A stretch of 64,000 nucleotides of DNA from assembly GCF_003990335.1 (NCBI RefSeq), contig NZ_CP034683.1:1440501-1504500 (forward strand), given 5' to 3'. The stretch is from Rheinheimera mangrovi (GTDB lineage Bacteria; Pseudomonadota; Gammaproteobacteria; Enterobacterales; Alteromonadaceae). Below are positions 34,723-42,499 of the stretch, piece after piece. The notes under the pieces were generated by a model, which made no database searches, was not told the origin of the DNA, and saw nothing but the letters and a program-made list of their open reading frames with translations. A program made the position numbers and the translations under genes. Each line of letters opens with the position of its first letter. Position 1 is the stretch's first letter.

Positions 34723-35628
34723 TCAATAGTTGTTGTTTAGTAACCACTCTCTGAGAAATTCAACAAAAAGCCTTACTCTGGCAGGGCGGAAGTGACCTGG
34801 CGGATAGACAGCATAGATGCCACCTTTAGGCAGTTGCCATTGGGGTAAGACCTGCCGCAGTTCACCCTGTTTTATCAGTCGTTTTGCACTGTAGTCTGTG
34901 ATGACTCCAAGTCCTGCTCCGGCTTTTAGTAAAGCAGTGACCGAGCCTGTAGATCCTGCTTTGATTTGGCTGCGCATCTGCACCTGCACTTCTTCAGATT
35001 TTGTATTGAAGGTCCAATGCAATGCCGATGGCAATAAACTAAAACAGATAAAATGATGTTGCGGTAACTCAGCGGGATGTGCCGGCATGCCATGGCGTTG
35101 CAGATAAGCAGGAGAGGCGACTAACCATTGTTCAAAACTACCTAAAGAAATAGCTTTTTGGCTGGAGTCTTTCAGCCAGCCCGCTCTGATGGATAAATCT
35201 ATGCCTTCTTTAACCAAATCTTTGATTTGATCACTGCTTTTTAATTCAAAAGTTAAGGCTGGGTGGTGTTGACGAAATGCTAATAAGGCTGGCACCAGCA
35301 CTTGATGGGCGTAGTCTTCAGGTGCACTGATCACTAAAGTCCCACTCAGATTATGCTCTGAGCTTTGGGCTTCCATCAATTGCTGATTTAATTGCTGCAG
35401 TAAAGGCAAGCAGTGCTGGTACAGCTGTTCTCCGGCCTGAGTCAGGCTCACCAGTCGGGTAGTTCGGCGAAACAAGGCAACACCAAGCCTGGACTCAAGA
35501 GCCTTGATTTGCAAACTAACTTTGGTTTTAGCGCAACCCAGCCGTTCAGCCGCTGCGGTAAAGCTGCGCTCCTGAGCCAATACCAGAAATACAGGCACGG
35601 CGTTTAAATCAATATCGGACAATTGCAT
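34723..35628 (-). CDS. LysR-family transcriptional regulator
   Basis: A 301-residue LysR regulator. Helix-turn-helix: FLVLAQERSFTAAAERLGCA with AKTKVSLQIKALESRLGVALF, followed by RRTTRLVSLTQAGE, of the CrgA/DsdC-like type. The substrate-binding domain has the usual SIRAGWLKDS and AGAGLGVITDY motifs. It is divergent from an NAD(P)-binding oxidoreductase gene (107 bases), which it probably regulates. Confidence 0.93.
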   Translation of the reverse strand: MQLSDIDLNAVPVFLVLAQERSFTAAAERLGCAKTKVSLQIKALESRLGVALFRRTTRLVSLTQAGEQLYQHCLPLLQQLNQQLMEAQSSEHNLSGTLVISAPEDYAHQVLVPALLAFRQHHPALTFELKSSDQIKDLVKEGIDLSIRAGWLKDSSQKAISLGSFEQWLVASPAYLQRHGMPAHPAELPQHHFICFSLLPSALHWTFNTKSEEVQVQMRSQIKAGSTGSVTALLKAGAGLGVITDYSAKRLIKQGELRQVLPQWQLPKGGIYAVYPPGHFRPARVRLFVEFLREWLLNNNY

Positions 35629-35735
35629 AGCGTTTATTGTTGCTCATTTAATAACAGTGAATTATGTATTGGTGTGTTTTTTAAAATCAATAAGTCCGGA
35701 TAATAAGCGCTATTCACTCAAACGGAGAAGATGTT

Positions 35736-36374
35736 ATGAATATCGCTATTATTGGTGCTTCTGGTTTTATTGGTTCAGCGCTGACAAAAGAAGCCTTAAG
35801 CCGGGGACATCAGGTGAAAGCTCTGGTCAGCCGTCCTGAAGCTGTAGAAGTTTCAGCTGGCTTAACAATTCACAAAGTGGATGTAATGGATACTGCTGCC
35901 CTGACTGCAGCTGTAAGTGGGGTGGAGCTGGTGATCAGTGCTTTTAGTGGCCACAAAGATGCTGATGTGGCTGCTTATTATATGCAGGGTTTTCGGTCAA
36001 TTTTACAAGCCAGTATCAACTCAAAAGTGCCTCGTCTACTGCTGGTTGGTGGTGCTGCATCTCTTGAGTATGCGCCGGGCCAGATTTTACTCGATAGCCC
36101 TGATTTCCCTGCTGCTTATCTGGGCTCGGCACAAGGTGCGTATCAGGCGCTGCAATTGCTTAAAGCACAGAGTCAGCAAAATTGGAGTTACTTATCACCA
36201 GCCGCTGAGATTTTTCCAGGTGAAAAAACCGGTAAGTTCCGTTTAGGCCTGGATCAGTTAATGACAGACGAGCAAGGTAAAAGCCGTATTTCGACGGCGG
36301 ATTATGCGGTGGCTATGCTGGATGAAGCTGAGCAAAACCAGCATGCCAACACGCGCTTTTGTGTTGCATATTAA
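35736..36374 (+). CDS. NAD(P)-binding oxidoreductase (NmrA/SDR-like)
   Basis: A 212-residue protein with an N-terminal Rossmann nucleotide site GASGFIG (residues 7-13). It lacks the YxxxK catalytic pair of classical SDRs and resembles the atypical SDR/NmrA-like group (TIHKVDVMDTAALTAAVSGVELVISAF; LLVGGAASLEYAPG). Cytoplasmic. Divergent from a LysR gene. ATG follows CGGAGAAG with about 7-base spacing. Function: possible NAD(P)H-dependent reductase or redox sensor; substrate unknown. Confidence 0.87.
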   Translation: MNIAIIGASGFIGSALTKEALSRGHQVKALVSRPEAVEVSAGLTIHKVDVMDTAALTAAVSGVELVISAFSGHKDADVAAYYMQGFRSILQASINSKVPRLLLVGGAASLEYAPGQILLDSPDFPAAYLGSAQGAYQALQLLKAQSQQNWSYLSPAAEIFPGEKTGKFRLGLDQLMTDEQGKSRISTADYAVAMLDEAEQNQHANTRFCVAY

Positions 36375-36387
36375 GCTGGGCACGGCA

Positions 36388-36408
36388 AAGGGGCTGTTTG
36401 CCCCTTAT
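36388..36408 (+). terminator. Terminator of the oxidoreductase gene
   Basis: Stem AAGGGGC/GCCCCTT (36388-36394, 36400-36406) with a 5-base loop, followed by ATTC and, later, TTTT. The T-run is weak. Confidence 0.6.
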
Positions 36409-36500
36409 TCATCAAGTTTTCATACATTCGTCACTAAAGCGTCATAAGCCAACTTTAGGGTAAGGCCTGATTTTTTATATAAAACAGGACTTTACTAAAA

Positions 36501-38276
36501 ATGAAATTTTCTGCGCTACGTCTTACTTTAGTGGCTTCGGCCATAGCTTTAGGTTTATCTGGTTGTACGCTGGATGGTGATGATGGTGCAGCAGGACCAG
36601 CAGGACCTGGTGGTGCAGTAGGACAGCCTGGCACGCCTGGAACTCCGGGCCAAAATGCTCAGACAGGGATCAGCACTAAAGCTGTTGCTCGTTTTGTTAC
36701 TGGTACCTATGGCGCCGGCGCAGCTGAAATTACTCAATATCACAAAGCGTCCAAGCGTATTTTTGTTGTCAACGGTGCAGCGAACAAAGTGGAAATTCTG
36801 GATGCTTCAGGCATTAAAAGCACAGCACTGACAGATGCAATTACGGCTAACAATTTAACCAGTACGCCATTGACTATGCCTGCAACTGTCATGGTGAAAA
36901 ATGCCGGTGGCGCAGATGAAACCTTGACCTTAGGTTTTGCCAACTCCATCGCCATTTCAGGCAATCTTCTAGCTGTAGCTGCAGAAAATAAAGTGAAATC
37001 GTCCGCTGGTGCTGTGCTTTTTTACGATATCAGCGCCGCAACTCCGGCATTTGTTAAAGCAGTGAAAGTAGGGGCTTTACCAGATATGGTAACCTTTACT
37101 CCGGATGGCAGCATGCTGTTGGTCGCAAACGAAGCTGAGCCTGAATCCGATTACAGTGTTGATCCTGAAGGTTCTATCGGCATTATTAACATCACTGCTG
37201 GTGTAGCGGCTGACCAGGCTACTTTATTAGCATTTACTGCTTTTAACGCAGATCAGGCTAAGCTGGCGGCGCAGGGCGTGAAGTTCGCCGCACCTGCCGG
37301 TACAACTGTGGCGCAGGACTTAGAACCTGAATACATTACGGTCAGTAGTGACAGTAAAAAAGCTTTTGTGTCATTGCAGGAAAATAACGCACTGGCCATA
37401 GTGGATTTAGCCGGAAAAGAAATCACTAAGGTTGTGGCTTTAGGCTTTAAAGACTACAGCCAGGAAAAAAATGCTGTAGATGTCAGTAACAGAGATGGGG
37501 TAACGCTGACCACTTATCCTGGTGTGTATGGTATGTATCAACCAGATACGCTAGCCAGCTACAACTGGAAAGGCGCTACTTTTATCCTTAGTGCGAATGA
37601 AGGGGATGCGCGTGACTGGGACGCATATAGTGAAGAGGGCAGAGTCAGTAGCTTAAAGCGCTCAGCGGATTTAACTGCATTACAGGCAGGATTTTATTCA
37701 GCAAATGGCCTGGGTCGTTTGAATGTATCCAAAGCAATGGGCCTGAATGCTGATGGTGAATACGATGCTCTTTACGCTTACGGTGCCCGTTCTTTTAGTA
37801 TCTGGGATCAAAACGGTAATCAGGTATTTGACAGTGGTTCTGATTTTGAACGCATCAGTTCAGGTGTTCATGGCGAGTTATTTAACACCAATCACACTAT
37901 AGTTGAAGGGGATAGCCGTTCGGACGATAAAGGTCCGGAACCTGAAGCTGTGACCATTGGTCAGGTTGGTGATAAAACTTATGCTTTTATTGGCACTGAG
38001 CGCTTGAGTGGGATTTTTGTTTACGATATCAGCAACCCGTACGATACAAAGTTTGTTGATTACTTTCACAACCGTAATTTTGACGCTGTCTATGAAATTG
38101 ACGGCGATGCTGTGCCTGCTGAAGTCAGTGGTGATTACCAGCAAGCCGGTGACTTAGGTCCTGAAAGCCTGGTTTTTGTACCTGCGGCAGACAGCGCTAC
38201 AGGTCAGGCTTTGTTGTTAATGGCGAATGAAGTCAGTGGCAGCTTAACTGTATTTGAAGTTAGTCCACGTTATTAA
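36501..38276 (+). CDS. Choice-of-anchor I lipoprotein with collagen-like segment
   Basis: A 591-residue protein with a lipoprotein signal (lipobox LGLSGC, Cys at residue 22). Next comes a short collagen-like Gly-X-Y tract (GPAGPGGAVGQPGTPGTPG, residues ~33-51). The rest is a beta-propeller of the choice-of-anchor I family, related to secreted alkaline-phosphatase/esterase-like and mesenchyme-specific glycoprotein domains: YHKASKRIFVVNGAANKVEI, PDMVTFTPDGSMLLVANEAE, LSANEGDARDWDAYSEEGR, GPEPEAVTIG, and AGDLGPESLVFVPA. Envelope-anchored, possibly surface-exposed. Molecular function unclear. Appears monocistronic. Confidence 0.88.
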   Translation: MKFSALRLTLVASAIALGLSGCTLDGDDGAAGPAGPGGAVGQPGTPGTPGQNAQTGISTKAVARFVTGTYGAGAAEITQYHKASKRIFVVNGAANKVEILDASGIKSTALTDAITANNLTSTPLTMPATVMVKNAGGADETLTLGFANSIAISGNLLAVAAENKVKSSAGAVLFYDISAATPAFVKAVKVGALPDMVTFTPDGSMLLVANEAEPESDYSVDPEGSIGIINITAGVAADQATLLAFTAFNADQAKLAAQGVKFAAPAGTTVAQDLEPEYITVSSDSKKAFVSLQENNALAIVDLAGKEITKVVALGFKDYSQEKNAVDVSNRDGVTLTTYPGVYGMYQPDTLASYNWKGATFILSANEGDARDWDAYSEEGRVSSLKRSADLTALQAGFYSANGLGRLNVSKAMGLNADGEYDALYAYGARSFSIWDQNGNQVFDSGSDFERISSGVHGELFNTNHTIVEGDSRSDDKGPEPEAVTIGQVGDKTYAFIGTERLSGIFVYDISNPYDTKFVDYFHNRNFDAVYEIDGDAVPAEVSGDYQQAGDLGPESLVFVPAADSATGQALLLMANEVSGSLTVFEVSPRY

Positions 38277-38463
38277 TACCTGTCGCATTGAGGGGGACAA
38301 TTCCTCCTCAATGCTCTCATTCTACTGAAAACACAGCTTTTTTTTTCTTCCTTACAATACAATCCTAACCACTGCTACTATACTGAGCCCGGACGATCTG
38401 AGCTTGATGCCGGTTTATCAGTGATCTTTTATACCGACATCACATGCTTCTGCCCTGAGGAAT

Positions 38464-38886
38464 ATGAAAGACGTGAAAACCAAGTTCGTTGTTGCTGGTT
38501 CTGTGCTTTGGGCTTGTTCGGCCTTAGCAACAGAAGTAGTAACTCACCCAGCCGTGCCCATGGACCAACTGACGGTCACTCAGTTGCGCGGTATCTATTC
38601 AATGCGGCAACAAAACTGGCCTGACGGTACTGCGGTCAGAGTATTTGTATTGTCTGCAAAAAGTCCGCTACACCAGAGTTTTGCCAAAGAAAAACTACAA
38701 ATGTTTCCTTATCAGTTGGACAGGATCTGGCAAAAAATTACTTATTCAGGTTTAGGCTCAGCACCGGTAGTGCTGACTTCAGAGCAACAAATGCGTGAAA
38801 TGGTAGCAAATACCGCAGGTGCTATCGGCTATATTGAGAATCCAGATGAACTATCCAAGCTTAAAGTCATTCGTGTTACGCAGTAA
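38464..38886 (+). CDS. Small PstS-like periplasmic binding protein
   Basis: A 140-residue protein with a signal peptide (VVAGSVLWACSALA). It resembles the PBP-like domain of phosphate-binding PstS proteins: LTVTQLRGIYSMRQQNWPDG, then ITYSGLGSAP and VANTAGAIGYIENPD, but at less than half the length of PstS. The first gene of a tight operon: the barrel gene overlaps its end and the GGDEF-EAL gene follows. No Pst transporter genes are here, so I infer a periplasmic sensor role. Start ATG 38464 is close to GAGGA; GTG 38473 is an alternative. Confidence 0.8.
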   Translation: MKDVKTKFVVAGSVLWACSALATEVVTHPAVPMDQLTVTQLRGIYSMRQQNWPDGTAVRVFVLSAKSPLHQSFAKEKLQMFPYQLDRIWQKITYSGLGSAPVVLTSEQQMREMVANTAGAIGYIENPDELSKLKVIRVTQ

Positions 38887-40060
38887 ACTATGCCTTTTAC
38901 TGCTACTGGGCTGTTCATTGCAGTCGCAGGCAGACGGGCTAAAGGCAGATAAAGTGCAATGGCATGGTTTTGTTTCGCAGGGCCTTATTCAGGCACCTGA
39001 AACTAATTTCGTCAATCTGGACGACAGCATTTCTGCAGAACTTACCGATCTGGGTGTCAATATGTCCTGGGCTTTGTCGGACAATCTGCGTCTGGCAGGG
39101 CAAGTGGTGTATCTGGATGGGGGGCGTCGTTATGTCAAAGGCACCCGGCTGGATTATCTGTTTTTAGACTGGACCTTGCACAATGATTTTGACTGGCAGC
39201 TGGATATGTTTATCGGCCGGTTTAAAAATCAGCACTGGCTCTATTCAGCGACCCGTGATGTGCCTTTTACCCGCAACGCGATAGTGCTGCCGCAATCTGT
39301 CTATTTTGATTCATTTCGCGATATTGCCGTCGGCAGTGATGGTTTGGCTTTTAAAGTCACCCGTAATACCAGCATAGGTGAAATTGAACTGAACTGGAGC
39401 TGGGGCTCGACGAACTTAAGTAAAGAGCAAAGCCAAATTCTGTTGAGCACTTTGGCGCAAGGTGATGCTGAACAAGACTATGTGCATCAGGCCAGTCTGT
39501 TCTGGCGGCCTGAACAGTCAGCCTGGCAGCTGGGCGTGTCTTTACTGGACTCTGACTTTAGCTACGAAAAAGCCGATCAGGATTATTACAGCGATGGTGC
39601 TATGACAGTGCAGAGGGTGATGTTTAATGGTCGCTATGCTGCAGAGTACTGGGAGCTGAGCAGTGAGTGGGTGCAGGAGCGGATGGATATCACTGATTTT
39701 TATGCTCCGGGATTTAAGCGTAACAGCTTTAGTCAGGGCTGGTATCTGCAGGGCCGTTACAATCTGTTGCCCCGTACCTGGGCTTTGCTGAGTGTGGATC
39801 TGTTTGATTTAGATAAAGACGATCGTAGTGGTCGTAAATTTTCTGAAAGTACAGGGGGGTTAGTACCAGCTTATTTTGGTTATCAGGACGAGTTAACTTT
39901 TGGCCTGACTTACGATATTAAAGATAATCTGCGCTTAACTATGGAACATCATTGGGTGAAGGGAACGGCCCGTCTGGCCTATCCTGTAATGCCTGATCTG
40001 CAGCACAATCAATCTGAATACTGGCAAATGTGGGCTATGCAACTGATGTACTGGTTTTAA
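38846..40060 (+). CDS. Outer-membrane beta-barrel (porin-like) protein
   Basis: A 404-residue protein from ATG 38846. A signal sequence (LCLLLLLGCSLQSQADG) is followed by repeated amphipathic strands and a C-terminal aromatic (MQLMYWF), the outer-membrane barrel hallmark. It does not match a porin family I can name. The start overlaps the previous gene: ATG 38846 gives a 41-base overlap, GTG 38873 gives 14. The overlap implies coupled translation with the PstS-like gene. The GGDEF-EAL gene begins 5 bases after its stop. Probable role: sampling of extracellular solute for the sensor unit (inference). Confidence 0.78.
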   Translation: MNYPSLKSFVLRSKLCLLLLLGCSLQSQADGLKADKVQWHGFVSQGLIQAPETNFVNLDDSISAELTDLGVNMSWALSDNLRLAGQVVYLDGGRRYVKGTRLDYLFLDWTLHNDFDWQLDMFIGRFKNQHWLYSATRDVPFTRNAIVLPQSVYFDSFRDIAVGSDGLAFKVTRNTSIGEIELNWSWGSTNLSKEQSQILLSTLAQGDAEQDYVHQASLFWRPEQSAWQLGVSLLDSDFSYEKADQDYYSDGAMTVQRVMFNGRYAAEYWELSSEWVQERMDITDFYAPGFKRNSFSQGWYLQGRYNLLPRTWALLSVDLFDLDKDDRSGRKFSESTGGLVPAYFGYQDELTFGLTYDIKDNLRLTMEHHWVKGTARLAYPVMPDLQHNQSEYWQMWAMQLMYWF

Positions 40061-40065
40061 TTTTT

Positions 40066-42486
40066 ATGCGGCCTTTTGTATTTAGTTTGCCCTGGAAAAT
40101 ATTGCTGGCGACTATCAGCGCTTTACTTTGCATGACGGTACTGCAAACCAGTCTGGGTTTGATGCGGATGAGCGAAGAATTTGACCGGCAGCAGCAGGTG
40201 AAACGTGAATCAGCGCGTCAGCAATATCTGCAGCAAAACAGCATTATTGAGCAGCAACTGCGGGTCTGGCTGGAAAGTTTTTCTGATTTGGTGCAGCTTA
40301 GCCAGCACGATGATTTTTCTGATTTTATTCAGCGCTTGGCCGAGCAAAGCGCCAATATGCAATTGCACCTGAATGTAGAGCAAATCTGGTTGCATGACAG
40401 CAATATGCAACTGCTATTCAGCAGCGGGCAACAAACTCCTTATTTCTCGCCCGCTTTAATCAAAAAGGTGCTGACAGAACAAAGTCCATCCACTATCAAT
40501 TTATGTGTGGTGAATTGCGTCAAACAACTCAGTTTGCCGGTATTAAACCGCTCAGGTGAAGTCGCGGTGATGACTGTGACCACCACTTTGGTGGATATTT
40601 TATCGGCCTTGCATCATAGCCTGAATTCCGATGTGGCATTAATTCGTGCCAGCAAAACTGCCGCAGGACAAATTAACCGTGAGCTGATATCCAGCTCCAA
40701 CCCTGAATTACTCAAAGCGCTGTTGCGGATGGTTTCCGATCAGCAGGCTGATCTGGCGTTAAACAAAGGGCTCGAGTTGCAGTATAACGGTCAGCAATAT
40801 CTGATCTCGGCCTTTGAAATGCAAAGCAAAGGCGTGTATCTGGCTGTGGTTGACAATATCAGCGATTTTATTGCGACCAATAATGGTTATCGCCGGCAGT
40901 TACTTATCACTTCAGTTATTTTGTTTGGCTGTATGGTGTTGCTGGTGTATCTGATCACCAGCCGGATCAGCCGAAGGCTTAAAACACTTAGCCAAGCCTT
41001 GCCTTTATTGTCACAAAAGCAATATGCAGGCTTTCGTCAGCAAAGTCATTTTCAGGCCAGCCTGTGGCCGGATGAAGTGGATTTGTTGCGTCATGCCGCC
41101 GAAGAGCTGAGTGTTGAGCTGGAACTGCTGAACCATAAAGTTGAGCAGCATACCAATGAGCTGGAAAAAGTGGCGATGTATGATCTGCTGACTACGCTGC
41201 CGAACCGGAATATGTTGCAGTATCAACTGGAACGCATGCTGGCCAGTCAAAGTGCGGAGAATAAGTTTCTCGCTGTACTATTTGTCGATTTAGATGACTT
41301 TAAACGCATCAACGATAGCTTAGGCCATGCTCAGGGAGATAAGTTATTAAAACTGGTGGCTCTGCGTTTAAAAGATTGCTGTGGTACGAACGACTTATTA
41401 TGCCGTTTTGGTGGCGACGAGTTTGTCTTTGTGTTGCCTCAATTGACAGACCTGGATGCGCCTTTTCGCTTAGCCAGTCAGATATTGCAGCGGATCCAGC
41501 AGCCTTTGACCATAGATCAGCAAAACTTTGTGATGACGGCCAGTATTGGCCTGACCATGAGTGCAACCGGCCCTGCGCAGGCTGATGATTTAATCCGCCA
41601 GGCCGATTTAGCTATGCATGAGGTGAAACTCAATGGCGGCAATGGTGCTCAGGCCTATAATCTGGATATGTATCAGCGGGTACAGCAAAGGGTTTTACTG
41701 GAGCAGGATTTAAAAGATGCCCTGTTATTACATCAGTTTAGTGTCAGTTTTCAGCCGCAAATGACCATAGCAACAGGTGCCCTGTATGGTTTTGAAGCCT
41801 TGATCCGCTGGCGTCATCCGGTACGGGGTATGGTTCCGCCTGACGAGTTTATTCCTGTGCTGGAACAATCCAGACAGATAGTTCCGTTAGGCTACTGGAT
41901 TATTGAACAATGTATGCAACAGTGCCTGGCTTTGCTGCACAGTGGCTGGCATCAGTTTCGTATTGCGATTAACTTGTCGGCTGAGCAGTTTGTTGACCCG
42001 GAGTTGATCCCGACACTAAAACAGTTATTGGACAAGTACGAGCTGCAGGGATCGTATTTTGAATTGGAGCTGACAGAACGGACTCTGGTGCAAAGTATTG
42101 AAACTATGCTGAACATTATGTTGCAAATTAAAGCCATGGGCATTCATTTTGCCATTGACGACTTTGGTACCGGCTATTCGTCCTTGAGCTATCTGAAAAA
42201 GATGCCGATGGACTGCATTAAAATTGATAAAAGCTTTTTATCCGGCATGTTAGAAAACGCTGCTGACTTTCAAATTATCGCCTCTACTATTGCTATGGTG
42301 CAAAAGCTGCAATTGCAGGTTGTGGCTGAAGGGGTCGAGACGCGGGAACAACTGGAGCTATTGCGGCAGCAGGGTTGTGATATAGCGCAGGGTTATCTGA
42401 TAGCCAGACCCATTCCACAAGCTGAACTGGCTGGCTTTTTAGAAGAACATTTCCCGAAAGGTATTTGGCGGGGTCAGAGTCTTTGA
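40066..42486 (+). CDS. Membrane GGDEF-EAL cyclic-di-GMP protein
   Basis: An 806-residue protein. TM1 at residues ~7-25 and TM2 near residues ~280-300 enclose a periplasmic sensor domain, followed by HAMP-like and coiled-coil linkers, then GGDEF (GGDEF at 41410-41424, residue ~449, intact) and EAL (EALIRW, Glu ~577, intact; also IDDFGTGYSS and VVAEGVET). Both synthesis and breakdown of c-di-GMP look possible. ATG 40066 is 5 bases after the barrel stop with no clear ribosome site, so translation is probably coupled; ATG 40030 is in frame but would overlap the barrel gene. The last codons and stop lie in a palindrome. Function as output of the operon is inferred. Confidence 0.93.
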   Translation: MRPFVFSLPWKILLATISALLCMTVLQTSLGLMRMSEEFDRQQQVKRESARQQYLQQNSIIEQQLRVWLESFSDLVQLSQHDDFSDFIQRLAEQSANMQLHLNVEQIWLHDSNMQLLFSSGQQTPYFSPALIKKVLTEQSPSTINLCVVNCVKQLSLPVLNRSGEVAVMTVTTTLVDILSALHHSLNSDVALIRASKTAAGQINRELISSSNPELLKALLRMVSDQQADLALNKGLELQYNGQQYLISAFEMQSKGVYLAVVDNISDFIATNNGYRRQLLITSVILFGCMVLLVYLITSRISRRLKTLSQALPLLSQKQYAGFRQQSHFQASLWPDEVDLLRHAAEELSVELELLNHKVEQHTNELEKVAMYDLLTTLPNRNMLQYQLERMLASQSAENKFLAVLFVDLDDFKRINDSLGHAQGDKLLKLVALRLKDCCGTNDLLCRFGGDEFVFVLPQLTDLDAPFRLASQILQRIQQPLTIDQQNFVMTASIGLTMSATGPAQADDLIRQADLAMHEVKLNGGNGAQAYNLDMYQRVQQRVLLEQDLKDALLLHQFSVSFQPQMTIATGALYGFEALIRWRHPVRGMVPPDEFIPVLEQSRQIVPLGYWIIEQCMQQCLALLHSGWHQFRIAINLSAEQFVDPELIPTLKQLLDKYELQGSYFELELTERTLVQSIETMLNIMLQIKAMGIHFAIDDFGTGYSSLSYLKKMPMDCIKIDKSFLSGMLENAADFQIIASTIAMVQKLQLQVVAEGVETREQLELLRQQGCDIAQGYLIARPIPQAELAGFLEEHFPKGIWRGQSL

Positions 42487-42495
42487 CTCTGCCCC
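42470..42495. repeat. GGGGTCAGAGTC palindrome over the GGDEF-EAL stop codon
   Basis: GGGGTCAGAGTC (42470-42481) faces TGACTCTGCCCC (42484-42495) around TT, with one mismatch. It includes the TGA stop at 42484-42486. A similar palindrome follows tpx at 58419-58446. The GGGGTCAGAGTC core is a recurrent REP-like motif in proteobacteria. It separates two convergent genes and may block read-through. Confidence 0.6.
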
Positions 42496-42499
42496 TTGA

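Noticed and set aside
38289..38318. Inverted repeat GCATTGAGG/CCTCAATGC after the choice-of-anchor I gene as a terminator
   Set aside because: The stem is good but the loop is long and no T-run follows, so I could not call it a terminator.
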